From assembly GCA_022772675.1 (NCBI GenBank), contig JALEZW010000071.1, positions 1 through 64,000 on the forward strand: a stretch of 64,000 nt of DNA, written 5' to 3'. A model generated the notes under the pieces. That model saw only the letters and a program-made list of their open reading frames with translations. It was not told the origin of the DNA and did not search any database. The position numbers and the translations under genes are program-made. Below are positions 18,347-27,342 of the stretch, piece after piece; within the stretch, counting starts at the first letter, position 1, and every line of letters starts with the position of its first letter. Source of the DNA: Agathobacter sp. (GTDB taxonomy: Bacteria > Bacillota > Clostridia > Lachnospirales > Lachnospiraceae).

Positions 18347-19617
18347 ACCTCGTCAATAGCCTTTCCGATGTCATGACGCATATACTTATTGTCAAAGGTA
18401 ACCCACTCGGTTGCCTCGTAGGCTTTCTTTCTTGCTTCCTTTAAATCCTTCCCGGTTGCAGTAATACCAAGGACACGGCCGCCATTTGTCACAATGCGTC
18501 CCTCACTGTCAAATGCCGTTCCTGCATGGAAACAGTAATAATCATCTTTTCCCTCAAAGTTTTCCAGTCCCTCAATGGGAAATCCTTTCTCATACTTAAC
18601 AGGATATCCGTCAGATGCCAGTACCACGCAGACGGCTGCATTATCCTCAAACTGAAGGTCAATGGTATCAAGTTTCCCATCCACACAAGCCGTCATCACA
18701 TCAATAATATCATTTTTCATGCGGGGAAGTACCACCTGTGCCTCCGGATCTCCAAAGCGTGCATTGTACTCAAGCACCTTCGGTCCATCCTCTGTAAGCA
18801 TGAGTCCAAAGAAAATAACTCCGGTAAAAGGTCTTCCCTCTGCAGCCATAGCATCTACCGTTGGCTGATAAATATACTTCTGACAGAAATCATCCACTTC
18901 TTTTGTATAGAAAGGACTTGGGGAGAAGTTTCCCATACCGCCGGTATTTAAACCCTTATCTCCGTCCTTGGCCCGTTTATGATCCTGGGCAGAGGACATA
19001 ATTTTAATGGTTTTTCCATCCACAAAGGAGAGAACGGAAACCTCCCGGCCGGTCATAAATTCTTCAATCACTATCGTATTTCCGGCATCTCCGAATTTCT
19101 TATCCTCCATAAGTGTACGGACTCCGTCTTCTGCCTCTTCAAGAGTATTGCAGATCAATACACCCTTTCCCAGTGCCAGTCCGTCTGCCTTCAGTACGAT
19201 AGGCATTCTGGCAGTCTTTAAATATTCCAGTGCATCCTTTGAATCCGTAAATTTCTCATAGGCTGCAGTGGGAATATGATATTTTTTCATCAGATCCTTG
19301 GAAAAGGCTTTGGAGCCTTCCAGAATCGCTGCATTCTTACGGGGTCCAAATACCTTTAAGCCCGCTTCCTCAAATACGTCTACGATTCCTCCCACTAAGG
19401 GATCGTCCATACCCACAATGGTAAAATCAATGGCCTGCTCTCTGGCAAATGCCACCAGCTTATCAAATTCCATGGCACCGATGGGTACACACTCTGCCAG
19501 AGCTGCGATGCCGGCGTTGCCCGGTGCACAATATATTTTATCTACTTTCGGACTCTTTGCCACGCTTGTTACGATGGCGTGCTCACGTCCGCCGCTTCCA
19601 ATTACTAAAACTTTCAT
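18343..19617 (-). CDS. purD: Phosphoribosylamine-glycine ligase
   Basis: Second step of purine synthesis: ATP-dependent joining of glycine to phosphoribosylamine. The 424 residues match PurD throughout: VIGSGGREHAI at the start, then the ATP-grasp core with LKADGLALGKGV, TGREVSVLSFVDG and the metal site EYNARFGDPEAQ. AAGGAGG precedes the ATG. It is the fourth gene of purE-purM-purN-purD; a gap of 118 bases separates it from purN. Assignment is firm. Confidence 0.97.
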   Translation of the reverse strand: MKVLVIGSGGREHAIVTSVAKSPKVDKIYCAPGNAGIAALAECVPIGAMEFDKLVAFAREQAIDFTIVGMDDPLVGGIVDVFEEAGLKVFGPRKNAAILEGSKAFSKDLMKKYHIPTAAYEKFTDSKDALEYLKTARMPIVLKADGLALGKGVLICNTLEEAEDGVRTLMEDKKFGDAGNTIVIEEFMTGREVSVLSFVDGKTIKIMSSAQDHKRAKDGDKGLNTGGMGNFSPSPFYTKEVDDFCQKYIYQPTVDAMAAEGRPFTGVIFFGLMLTEDGPKVLEYNARFGDPEAQVVLPRMKNDIIDVMTACVDGKLDTIDLQFEDNAAVCVVLASDGYPVKYEKGFPIEGLENFEGKDDYYCFHAGTAFDSEGRIVTNGGRVLGITATGKDLKEARKKAYEATEWVTFDNKYMRHDIGKAIDEV

Positions 19618-19735
19618 GTCTGCTTGTCCTCCTTAGATGTTTTCCCGGCAGGCACATCTGTTGCACTGCCGGTTTGATTTTCTAATTTACGCCAGTGCAC
19701 AGCATATTCTTCTCAAGTCAGGGGCAAATTAATGC

Positions 19736-20365
19736 CTATCTTGCAGCTATGGTGACCCTGCCATCATTTACGCTCACTCTGCCGTTTGCGATAAGGTCGA
19801 TGGCATGGGGCAGAATCTTCCACTCCGCCTGCTCCATGACGCGGCGCTGCAGTACCTCCGGGGTATCGTCCTCCTGAACTTCTACGGCTTTCTGTAAAAT
19901 AATCGGACCGGTATCGGTTCCCTCGTCTACAAAATGAACGGTGGCTCCGGTTACACGAACCCCCCGGGCTAAGGCTGCCTCATGCACTTTAAGCCCGTAA
20001 TAGCCGGTTCCACAGAAAGACGGAATCAGCGATGGATGGATATTGATGATACGGTTTCTGTATTTTTCTATCATCTGCTCCGGAATGACCACAAGAAAAC
20101 CTGCCAGAACTACCAGATCCACCTCATAGGAATCCAGTCTGCGCAAAAAGTCCTCGTTAAAAGCGGCACGGCTCCCATAATCCTTCGGGCTGATGCAGAT
20201 GGCTTCCACACCGTGTTTTTTTGCCCGTTCCAGTGCATAGGCTCCCGGATTATTGCTTATTACAACGGCAATTTCGGTATTGGTAATGGTTCCGTTGTCA
20301 ATAGCATCCATAATTGCCTGGAGATTTGTTCCGCCTCCGGATACACATACCGCAATTTTTAGCAT
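19736..20365 (-). CDS. purN: Phosphoribosylglycinamide formyltransferase
   Basis: Third step of purine synthesis: transfers a formyl group from 10-formyl-tetrahydrofolate to GAR. The 209 residues carry [12 protein letters not shown] at the N-terminus, the catalytic region [11 protein letters not shown] with the following Gly-rich turn, and [16 protein letters not shown] containing the catalytic Asp. The start overlaps the 3' end of purM by seven bases, so the two are coupled. Formyl-folate demand ties it to the glycine cleavage genes elsewhere in the window, but that is a metabolic rather than a genetic link. Confidence 0.97.
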   Translation of the reverse strand: MLKIAVCVSGGGTNLQAIMDAIDNGTITNTEIAVVISNNPGAYALERAKKHGVEAICISPKDYGSRAAFNEDFLRRLDSYEVDLVVLAGFLVVIPEQMIEKYRNRIINIHPSLIPSFCGTGYYGLKVHEAALARGVRVTGATVHFVDEGTDTGPIILQKAVEVQEDDTPEVLQRRVMEQAEWKILPHAIDLIANGRVSVNDGRVTIAAR

Positions 20366-21384
20366 AATGTTACACCTTTCTCTCCATCTGTAATCTTTCC
20401 GACTACATATGGGGTATCTCCGGCTGCCCGGATGGCTTCCATAGTCTTATCCACATCGAGAGGATCTACCGCCAGAACCATTCCCAGTCCCATGTTATAG
20501 GTATTGTACATCATGTGTTCTTCCACATTTCCCTCTTTTGCCATAAGCTTAAAAATCGGAGGTACCGGATAGCTGTTCTTCTCAATAACCGCATGCTTTC
20601 CTTCCGGAAGCATACGAGGCACGTTCTCATAAAAACCACCGCCGGTAATATGGCTGCAGGCCTTTATCCGGACTCCGGCATCCTTAATGCTCTTTAAGGC
20701 TTTTACGTAAATACGGGTTGGTGCAAGAAGCGCCTCCCCAAGGGTCTTTCCCAGCTCATCCACATATGTATTTAAAGTTTCCACATCCATCTTAAAAATC
20801 TTGCGGACCAGAGAAAATCCATTGGAATGCACACCGGAGCTTGCCATACCGATAAGCACATCATCTGCATTAAGGTCAGCACCTGTAATGATATCCTTTT
20901 CATCCACAATACCAACTGCAAAGCCTGCCAGGTCGTACTCGTCCTCCGGCATCAGTCCCGGATGTTCTGCAGTCTCACCGCCGATTAAAGCACAGCAGGA
21001 CTGCTTACAGCCTTCTGCCACACCTTTTACGATTTCCGCAATCTTCTCCGGATAGTTTTTGCCACATGCAATATAGTCCAGGAAAAATAAAGGTTCACCG
21101 CCTGCGCATGCGATATCGTTGACACACATTGCAACACAGTCAATTCCAATGGTATCATGCTTGTCCAAAAGGAATGCCAGCTTAATCTTGGTTCCTACTC
21201 CGTCTGTTCCGGATACCAGGGTCGGTTTCTCCATGTTCTTAAAGGACTCCATGGAAAATGCACCGGAAAATCCGCCAAGACCGGTCAATACTTCCGGGCG
21301 CATTGTACCCTGTACATGCTTCTTCATAAGCTCCACTGACTTGTATCCCGCCTCAATATCCACACCGGAATTCTTGTAATCCAT
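20359..21384 (-). CDS. purM: Phosphoribosylformylglycinamidine cyclo-ligase
   Basis: Fifth step of purine synthesis, closing the imidazole ring to give AIR. At 341 residues it is of normal length. Recognised segments are the opening [63 protein letters not shown] and [19 protein letters not shown] precedes the ATG, 98 bases from purE. It overlaps purN by seven bases. Confidence 0.97.
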   Translation of the reverse strand: MDYKNSGVDIEAGYKSVELMKKHVQGTMRPEVLTGLGGFSGAFSMESFKNMEKPTLVSGTDGVGTKIKLAFLLDKHDTIGIDCVAMCVNDIACAGGEPLFFLDYIACGKNYPEKIAEIVKGVAEGCKQSCCALIGGETAEHPGLMPEDEYDLAGFAVGIVDEKDIITGADLNADDVLIGMASSGVHSNGFSLVRKIFKMDVETLNTYVDELGKTLGEALLAPTRIYVKALKSIKDAGVRIKACSHITGGGFYENVPRMLPEGKHAVIEKNSYPVPPIFKLMAKEGNVEEHMMYNTYNMGLGMVLAVDPLDVDKTMEAIRAAGDTPYVVGKITDGEKGVTLC

Positions 21385-21482
21385 CTATTTTTCCTCCTAA
21401 ATCACTGTAAAATTAAGTCTGATACCTATAGTATATCTGCAAATCTGAAAAATTGCTATCACAAAATAACAATTTTTTCAAA

Positions 21483-21983
21483 TTAATAGTTTTTATAACC
21501 CACTTCCTGCAGTCTGGCATCCTTGGCTTCTACCTGCTCTTTCAGGTTCTTTGAATATTCCTTCAACCGTGCCAAAAGCTCCGGATCACTGGTTGCAAGA
21601 ATCTTTGCTGCAAGAATTCCCGCATTTGCACCTCCGTTAATTGCAACGGTTGCAACCGGGATTCCGGTAGGCATCTGTACGATACTGTACAGAGAATCTC
21701 TTCCGCCTAAGGATGTGGTGTGCATCGGGATACCGATGACCGGCATCGGAAAGATAGCTGCGCACATGCCCGGAAGATGTGCTGCCATTCCTGCCCCTGC
21801 AATGATGACCTTAAATCCCTTTTCCTCAGCAGTCTTTGCATACTCGAAAAAGACATCCGGCTCCCGATGTGCAGAGATGATGGTCATCTCATAGCTGACC
21901 CCTAACTGTTCCAAAATATCTGCGGCCTTTGCCATTACCGGCATATCTGAGTCGCTTCCCATTACTATTCCTACTTGTGCCAT
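21483..21983 (-). CDS. purE: N5-carboxyaminoimidazole ribonucleotide mutase
   Basis: Converts N5-CAIR to CAIR in purine synthesis. The 166 residues are a normal class I PurE: MGSDSDMPVM near the start, the conserved SAHREPD loop, GAGMAAHLPG and the VIGIPMHTTSLGGRDSLYS segment. AAAGGAGG precedes the ATG. It is the first purine gene on this strand here; purK is not in the window. No purine riboswitch or recognisable repressor operator was seen upstream. Confidence 0.97.
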   Translation of the reverse strand: MAQVGIVMGSDSDMPVMAKAADILEQLGVSYEMTIISAHREPDVFFEYAKTAEEKGFKVIIAGAGMAAHLPGMCAAIFPMPVIGIPMHTTSLGGRDSLYSIVQMPTGIPVATVAINGGANAGILAAKILATSDPELLARLKEYSKNLKEQVEAKDARLQEVGYKNY

Positions 21984-22024
21984 TGTATTTATCCTCCTTT
22001 ATGTTACATTTTATGATATGAGAG

Positions 22025-22049
22025 TCAAAAGGTATTTTGCCCCTCATTT
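22025..22049. repeat. Partial copy of the repeat element at 1-193
   Basis: These 25 bases are identical to bases 1-25 of the window and then diverge. The copy overlaps the stop codon of the M29-type peptidase gene (22044-22046). The left flank also resembles the reverse complement of the right flank of the full element, as expected for a solo terminus. Confidence 0.8.
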
Positions 22050-24077
22050 CTCCAGCAGCGGTTCGTTCAGGGGTTCTGTGCCCGGAACCACGAAGAGGCC
22101 GTCTTTTATGATATCTTCCGTGGAACCATCCGCACGGATTACGGTGATGGCTCCCAGTTCATCGTATGAAATGGTGATATCCGTGTGGCAGTTAAAGTAC
22201 GCCTTTGAAATATCACTCTTACGAAGTAAAGAGATTTCGTTGTCCCTTGCGATGATTGCCTTACCATCCGGATTGCAGGTCATATGATCCTCGTCGTAGC
22301 TGTAGCAGGTATCCCCCACTGCAAAATGGGGTCCGGTTTTCTCTGCAATCAGAATCGGCATTTTATCCGCAATATCGTAGGTTCTCGCCATACGATAAGC
22401 CGTGGTGTTGGTTCCGATTGCAAACTCCCCCATGGGAAGAGTTTTGTGGTGAAAGAGGATATTATCCTCGATATATTTCCTGTTTTCCTCCTCAGAATCA
22501 AAATTTGTGCAGGAGTAGGACACAATCTGTCCCTCCTCAAATTTCAGTTCCAGATTCTTGAATAAGAAGCCCTCTAAATAAACCTGTGTTACATGAAGTA
22601 CCCCTTCGGTTCCATCCAGTACCGGTGTGGTAAAGACCTCCCCCACCGGAATGTTAACATCTGCCACGCAGTTCTCAAAGGCTGTTTCTTTTTCCGGATC
22701 GGAAAGTGGATGAATTTTTACATACAGATCCGTATGGTTTCCATTGGCTCCTTTTATGTGGACTCTGTCTGCCGTGTCCAGTACATCGATCAGCTTCTGC
22801 TGCATGTCGCGGTATAGTTCGTAATCTAATGTGTTAATCCGTACCGTCTCTGCAAATATCTCTTTATATTTCTCCCCAATGGACGGAACCGGATAGGCAA
22901 TGATGGTAAAACTTCGCTCATCCCCGTGGATATACCGGTTAATCAGCTGGCTTTTTTCACTGCGCTCATATACCTCCAGCTCCCGTTGATGGTCACTGCA
23001 GACCACACGCTCCTTCTTCTGCACCGGTGAAAAGGGTGGAGTTCCAAATATATCAATTACTGCAGGACCGCCATACTTTGGAGCCGCCTCTTTCTGCTTT
23101 TCCCAGACCGTGCGGTTCACTTCCAGCCCCCGCTCCACAAGAGCCTTATCCAGCCAGAGAGCACGGTCTTCTTTGTGGTCATAGGTGTACTGTTTATTCA
23201 GAGAAATCGAATACGGCTTTAATACCGATTGTAATCCAATCTTTTCAAAGTTACGGACAGCTGCCTGCACCATTCGCTCAAATCCAACAGGGTAGCGGAT
23301 TTCCGCCACTGACTTTAAAGAAATATCCTTGCCGGTAGTCTGAAAACCGATCCGGTAACCTTCTGTGAAGGTATCTGCCATTGCCTGTATTTTTTCCTGT
23401 GGCAGTGTGGCAAAATAGCGAGCTGATTCTTTTTCATCCTTTCCCACATACAGTCCATACCGGTATAGATAAGAAAGATCCGCCAGATCAGAATCCATCA
23501 CAATATGTCCGGCATAATCATACTCCGGATGAATCAGACGTAAAATTGCATCCTCATTAAAAATTTCCGAATAGTCATGCATGAAAGAGTAAATAATCTG
23601 TCTGATTTCCTCTTCCGTCAAATCCTCTTCCTCTTCAAAGCAGTTATAGATTTCCACAAACAGCTCTGAATAAATGCAAAGATACCGGATATCCCCCTCC
23701 ATACAGAAAGGATAAATACTGTGAATTTTTGCATCCAGTGCGCACAGCAGCTGACCATATTCAGCTCCCAGCCTCTCAACTGCAAATGCCGGATTCCCAT
23801 AACTTACCTCATAATCCTCATGGATATCCAGAAACAGGCGTCTGTTCATTCGCTCCCCATCTGCCTCGGAAATCTGTTCCAGTTTTCCGGCAAGGGATGC
23901 TTCCAGCAGCTTGTACAGTACCTGAAGTTTGTCGGATATTTCAATAAACCAGTTCCGGTACCGGGCATTCACATCAGCTGCTTCTTCCTCTTCAATTTCC
24001 CTGATGCGTTCCATCACAAGATCTAGGCGTTCCCAGTATTCTTCATTTCTTTTGATATTGATTTCTTTATAGCTCAT
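22044..24077 (-). CDS. M29-type aminopeptidase with long N-terminal extension
   Basis: Predicted metal-dependent leucyl-aminopeptidase-like protein of 677 residues. The C-terminal half (about 330-670) resembles the M29/aminopeptidase T fold, with candidate ligands in VTQVYLEGF, EFAIGTNT, AEKTGPHFAVGDTCYS and NCHTDITIS. Typical M29 enzymes are about 370-410 residues, so roughly the first 300 form an extra, mainly helical, acidic domain I cannot name. I start at ATG 24077, which follows GAGGGT and avoids a 32-base overlap with the preceding gene that a start at 24125 would cause. The stop lies inside a repeat-derived sequence. Activity is likely; substrate unknown. Confidence 0.8.
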   Translation of the reverse strand: MSYKEINIKRNEEYWERLDLVMERIREIEEEEAADVNARYRNWFIEISDKLQVLYKLLEASLAGKLEQISEADGERMNRRLFLDIHEDYEVSYGNPAFAVERLGAEYGQLLCALDAKIHSIYPFCMEGDIRYLCIYSELFVEIYNCFEEEEDLTEEEIRQIIYSFMHDYSEIFNEDAILRLIHPEYDYAGHIVMDSDLADLSYLYRYGLYVGKDEKESARYFATLPQEKIQAMADTFTEGYRIGFQTTGKDISLKSVAEIRYPVGFERMVQAAVRNFEKIGLQSVLKPYSISLNKQYTYDHKEDRALWLDKALVERGLEVNRTVWEKQKEAAPKYGGPAVIDIFGTPPFSPVQKKERVVCSDHQRELEVYERSEKSQLINRYIHGDERSFTIIAYPVPSIGEKYKEIFAETVRINTLDYELYRDMQQKLIDVLDTADRVHIKGANGNHTDLYVKIHPLSDPEKETAFENCVADVNIPVGEVFTTPVLDGTEGVLHVTQVYLEGFLFKNLELKFEEGQIVSYSCTNFDSEEENRKYIEDNILFHHKTLPMGEFAIGTNTTAYRMARTYDIADKMPILIAEKTGPHFAVGDTCYSYDEDHMTCNPDGKAIIARDNEISLLRKSDISKAYFNCHTDITISYDELGAITVIRADGSTEDIIKDGLFVVPGTEPLNEPLLEK

Positions 24078-24093
24078 ATATATTACCCTCATA

Positions 24094-24420
24094 TCATAAT
24101 ATAAATCCACAGACATAGGTTCCAATCCAGCAGACCATGGCTAAGATGGAAAGCCCCAGACCAAGCCTTGGAAACAGCTGGAAGGAATCCTCCTCCCGCA
24201 AACTGCCTGCCGCCAGAAAAAGAACCCCAAAAGTTAACAGCATTGCCATAACTCCTGCACTTCCAAAATAGGCTGACAATTTACCCTCCGCCCGAAAGGA
24301 CAGTCCGATAAATGCCAGATACCACAGAAGAAGCACTGTCGCAGCGACCGTCGCGGCAATTCCCCTCTTAGAGTGTGTTTTCTCTGTAAATTTATACCCC
24401 CTGCGCCTTCTGTTTCTCAT
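24094..24420 (-). CDS. DUF6142 family small membrane protein
   Basis: Protein of 108 residues with a basic N-terminus (MRNRRRRGYKFTEKTHSKRG) and three hydrophobic segments (about 22-42, 54-71 and 86-107). The pattern matches the DUF6142 family of small clostridial membrane proteins, of unknown function. It lies six bases after the VanZ-like gene and 16 before the peptidase, so these three are probably cotranscribed. The family call rests on pattern recognition. Confidence 0.72.
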   Translation of the reverse strand: MRNRRRRGYKFTEKTHSKRGIAATVAATVLLLWYLAFIGLSFRAEGKLSAYFGSAGVMAMLLTFGVLFLAAGSLREEDSFQLFPRLGLGLSILAMVCWIGTYVCGFIL

Positions 24421-24426
24421 ACGGCT

Positions 24427-24882
24427 TTAGTCTCTCTTTCCTCTATGAAATCTATGAATTACAAGGTATATCAGATACCCGAATAAACCTCCAAGTGTAT
24501 TTAGGATCAGATCATCCACGTCACAGCAGCCCAGTCTTGTTACCAGCTGTATAATTTCAACCGCAAGACTCAGGGTAAAGCAGCAGAGAACTACAAAAAA
24601 ACCGTTTACCCTCCTTTGCAAAAGACCCGGAATAAAAAATCCCAGGGGCATGAATGCGATCACATTTCCATATATGTTAACAAAAAATGATTGAAATCCA
24701 AGAATACGTCTGTATTTCATAAACCGGATAATTTCCCTGAAGGGAACCAGATTGTAATGGTATTCCCTGCCCTCCTCCAGTCTCCCGAAACCTTCGGAAA
24801 AGAAGAGAAAATAAAAAAGCAGTATCATATATCCGATAAAAAGTACAGCCAGTATTCTCTTATATTTTTTATCTGCAGCCAT
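24427..24882 (-). CDS. VanZ-like membrane protein
   Basis: Integral membrane protein of 151 residues with about four helices. The VanZ-like core is seen in the YHYNLVPFREI segment, NVIAFMPLGFFIPGL, the VEIIQLVTRLGCCDVDD segment and NTLGGLFGYLIY. VanZ gives low-level teicoplanin resistance in enterococci, but most relatives have no proven role. The ATG at 24882 overlaps the 3' end of pyrE by 14 bases; a longer frame to 24927 adds residues that only reflect pyrE coding. It is followed closely by the DUF6142 gene. Confidence 0.82.
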   Translation of the reverse strand: MAADKKYKRILAVLFIGYMILLFYFLFFSEGFGRLEEGREYHYNLVPFREIIRFMKYRRILGFQSFFVNIYGNVIAFMPLGFFIPGLLQRRVNGFFVVLCCFTLSLAVEIIQLVTRLGCCDVDDLILNTLGGLFGYLIYLVIHRFHRGKRD

Positions 24883-25549
24883 ACTGACTGTAATAAGCAT
24901 CAATTGCCTTTTTAATCGTATCGTCAATGACTACTCTGCCCTGGCAGTTCCGATTATAAAGGTGCTCCGTCACTTCCTCCATGGTGACAATTGCCTTTCC
25001 CTCAAAGCCGTATTTTTCATGAATTTCCTCAAGAGCACTCATCTTGCCGCCCTGTCCCACTTCCATGCGGTTTAAGCTTACCATAAGTCCAAGGATGGTT
25101 ACATCCGCTGCCCCACGCACCTTCGGAACCGTCTCTTCCATGGATTTGCCGGAAGTTGTAACGTCCTCTATCATAATAACCCGGTCGCCATCCTTAAGGC
25201 TGCTTCCCAAAAAGCCGCCCTTATCTGCACCATGATCCTTTGCCTCTTTCCGGTCGGAACAGTAACGAACCTCTTTTCCGTAAAGCTCGCTGTATGCTAT
25301 TGCCGTAACTACAGCAAGGGGAATCCCCTTATATGCCGGTCCAAACAGCACGTCAAAATCATCTCCGAAATTGGCATGGATGGCCTTTGCGTAATATTCT
25401 CCCAGTCTCTTCAGCTGGGAGCCGGTCACGTAGGCTCCTGCATTCATGAAAAAAGGCGATTTACGACCGCTTTTAAGGGTAAAATCGCCAAATTTTAATA
25501 CATCAGACTCCACCATAAACTCTATGAACTCTTCTTTATATGCTTCCAT
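24869..25549 (-). CDS. pyrE: Orotate phosphoribosyltransferase
   Basis: Adds phosphoribose from PRPP to orotate, giving OMP for PyrF. The 226 residues contain the substrate loop SGRKSPFFMNAG, the FGPAYKGIPLA segment, the flexible-loop lysines around KEAKDHGADKG and the PRPP motif IMIEDVTTSGKSMEE. It is separated from pyrD by about 890 bases holding a toxin-antitoxin-like pair, and has its own strong promoter at 25637-25665, so it can be expressed independently of pyrCFKD. The next gene, vanZ-like, overlaps its 3' end. Confidence 0.97.
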   Translation of the reverse strand: MEAYKEEFIEFMVESDVLKFGDFTLKSGRKSPFFMNAGAYVTGSQLKRLGEYYAKAIHANFGDDFDVLFGPAYKGIPLAVVTAIAYSELYGKEVRYCSDRKEAKDHGADKGGFLGSSLKDGDRVIMIEDVTTSGKSMEETVPKVRGAADVTILGLMVSLNRMEVGQGGKMSALEEIHEKYGFEGKAIVTMEEVTEHLYNRNCQGRVVIDDTIKKAIDAYYSQYGCR

Positions 25550-25636
25550 TTTTCAAAAATCTCCTTATTTTATGCCATTTTTATTTGCAAAGGGCAACAT
25601 GTGAAAATCAAAATAACTGGTATAGATATAGTTTTT

Positions 25637-25665
25637 AGTATATCATTTACTTTTTATTTTTTCAA
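25637..25665 (-). promoter_or_regulatory. Promoter of pyrE
   Basis: On the minus strand TTGAAA (25665-25660), 17 bases, TATACT (25642-25637). Transcription would begin near 25630, leaving a leader of about 80 bases before the pyrE ATG. No PyrR-type anti-antiterminator or attenuator hairpin was recognised in that leader. Confidence 0.7.
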
Positions 25666-25766
25666 CCAGGAAATCCGTAGACCTGACTACAAGTTTACAC
25701 AAAAACCTTGAATGACTTACTCAGGTAGAAAATAGGCATACCAGATAATTTTTATATCCGATATGC

Positions 25767-25997
25767 CTACAAACAATATTTTTTTACCAATTCTTCAATT
25801 TCTTTATTGCTTGGAATCCTATTATCTTCTTTTTTGTAGTAAATAGTAAGCAGATAAATTTCATAATCATTTTTTACTACATAATAAATCATTCGATATC
25901 CATTAGATTTACCAACCTTTGTATCTGAATTTGCGATACGAACTTTTATAGTTTCGCTATCATCAAAAACTAATCCGGGAATCGCATCACCAATCAA
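25767..25997 (-). CDS. RelE/ParE-like toxin, short form
   Basis: Protein of 76 residues whose C-terminal half (GKSNGYRMIYYV, then YLLTIYYKKE) matches the core of RelE/HigB-type mRNA-interferase toxins. The N-terminal helix pair of full-length relatives (about 100 residues) is missing: the same frame has a stop at 26019-26021 and no ATG, so the only good start is TTG 25997, overlapping the antitoxin stop as TTGA and preceded by GAGG. It could be a short functional toxin or a decayed one. Toxin activity is inferred only from fold and context. Confidence 0.65.
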   Translation of the reverse strand: MIGDAIPGLVFDDSETIKVRIANSDTKVGKSNGYRMIYYVVKNDYEIYLLTIYYKKEDNRIPSNKEIEELVKKYCL

Positions 25998-26140
25998 ATT
26001 TCCTCTTTCATGTGCTTCTTAAAGTCATTCCAACTGCGCTTCGGAATCTTGCCTTCACGCATCAATTTCACTTCTTGACATGATTTTTCTATTGATTCTA
26101 ATATAGTATACGGTCTTTCAGCATTCATAGTTGCGTTCAT
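25994..26140 (-). CDS. Putative antitoxin of the RelE-like pair
   Basis: Small protein of 48 residues without a clear DNA-binding motif: a central ESIEKSCQEVKLMREGKIP helix and a basic C-terminus. It lies directly before the RelE-like gene and overlaps it by four bases. The ATG at 26140 is chosen because AGAGGAGG ends eight bases upstream and the promoter's start point (near 26167) lies downstream of the ATGs at 26188 and 26173. The antitoxin role is inferred from gene order only. Confidence 0.6.
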   Translation of the reverse strand: MNATMNAERPYTILESIEKSCQEVKLMREGKIPKRSWNDFKKHMKEEI

Positions 26141-26173
26141 ATCAGATTCCTCCTCTTTATTTTTCCTACTCAT

Positions 26174-26202
26174 ATTATAACACCTCAATCGTCCAAATTC
26201 AA
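26174..26202 (-). promoter_or_regulatory. Promoter of the toxin-antitoxin-like pair
   Basis: On the minus strand TTGAAT (26202-26197), 17 bases, consensus TATAAT (26179-26174). The predicted start near 26167 gives a 27-base leader to the antitoxin ATG. Confidence 0.75.
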
Positions 26203-26347
26203 CAACTGAGCATATAGTTAATCCATCATATATATCTTCTTATGATGTAGTCTATCACATACTCAATCTTAAATCAAACCATTTTTATATATTATGTTTA
26301 TACCAAAGATAAATATTCTTTATCATGTATATGTATTAACCAGAAAC

Positions 26348-26373
26348 GCCAGCTGAGTCAAAATTCAGCTGGC
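26348..26373 (-). terminator. Hairpin downstream of pyrD (possible terminator)
   Basis: Perfect nine-base-pair stem (26348-26356 with 26365-26373), eight-base loop, about 65 bases past the pyrD stop. The minus-strand continuation has only an interrupted T-run, so termination efficiency is uncertain. The bases from here to the toxin-antitoxin promoter (26203-26347) hold no recognisable gene. Confidence 0.45.
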
Positions 26374-26439
26374 ATTTGAGGAATGATAAGATTAAATTTT
26401 ATAATGACCTGTACACCACTGATAACAGGCTGCTCTTTT

Positions 26440-27342
26440 TCAGGGAACAGCACCAATCAATTCCCGGATATCAGAAACATGATACTGCTCCATATACTGC
26501 TCAATCCCCTTAATGATTTCCATGGTAACCTGGGGATTTATAAAATTAGCCGTTCCCACTGATACTGCGGTGGCACCTGCCAGAATCATCTCGATGGCAT
26601 CCTCTGCATTCATGATACCACCCATTCCGATAATTGGAATCTTCACTGCCCGGGCTGCCTGATAAACCATGCGGACTGCAATGGGATGAATTGCAGGTCC
26701 CGACATACCTCCGGTTTTATTGGCAAGCACAAAACTTCTTTTATGGATATCAATTTTCATTCCCGTCAGGGTATTGATGAGGGAAAGGGCATCTGCCCCG
26801 CCTGCCTCTGCTGCCCTTGCCATCTCCGCAATATCTGTCACATTCGGACTTAATTTCATGATGACCGGCTGCTTTGCATGTCGTTTCATTTCTTTCGTGA
26901 TAGCTTCAACTGCCTTCGGATCCTGGCCAAAAGCAATTCCACCTTCTTTTACATTGGGGCAGGAAATGTTGATTTCCAGCATATCCACCGGCTCCTCAGA
27001 AAGGCGTTTCACAACCTCCACATACTCCTCGGTGGAATGCCCGCAGACATTCACAATAATCTTCGTATCATATTGTTTCAGGAACGGGATGTCACGTCTG
27101 CAGAACAGGTCAATTCCCGGATTCTGCAGTCCCACGGCATTTAACATGCCCCCATAGACCTCTGCCACGCGGGGAGTGGGATTTCCCTCCCACGGAACAT
27201 TTGCCACTCCTTTTGTCACAACGGCTCCCAGTTTGTTTAAATCCACAAACTCACTGTATTCCGCTCCCGAGCCAAAGGTGCCGGAAGCTGTCATCACCGG
27301 ATTTTTCAAGGTAACATTACATAAATCAACACTGGTATTCAT
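26440..27342 (-). CDS. pyrD: Dihydroorotate dehydrogenase, catalytic subunit (class 1B)
   Basis: Oxidises dihydroorotate to orotate with FMN; in class 1B enzymes electrons pass to NAD through PyrK. The 300 residues show TASGTFGSG near residue 19, NVPWEGNPTPR, the active-site segment EINISCPNVKEGG with the catalytic Cys, VIMKLSPNVTDI and the FMN site GMGGIMNAEDAIEMI. The ATG overlaps the pyrK stop as TAATG, so the subunits are translationally coupled. It is the last gene of pyrC-pyrF-pyrK-pyrD. Confidence 0.97.
   Translation of the reverse strand: MNTSVDLCNVTLKNPVMTASGTFGSGAEYSEFVDLNKLGAVVTKGVANVPWEGNPTPRVAEVYGGMLNAVGLQNPGIDLFCRRDIPFLKQYDTKIIVNVCGHSTEEYVEVVKRLSEEPVDMLEINISCPNVKEGGIAFGQDPKAVEAITKEMKRHAKQPVIMKLSPNVTDIAEMARAAEAGGADALSLINTLTGMKIDIHKRSFVLANKTGGMSGPAIHPIAVRMVYQAARAVKIPIIGMGGIMNAEDAIEMILAGATAVSVGTANFINPQVTMEIIKGIEQYMEQYHVSDIRELIGAVP

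Noticed and set aside
21385-21482. Separate promoter for purM between purE and purM
   Set aside because: A TATACT box is present but without a matching -35 at 16-18 bases.
21984-22043. Purine riboswitch or PurR-type operator before purE
   Set aside because: No conserved aptamer blocks or repressor-box pair could be found in the short upstream region.
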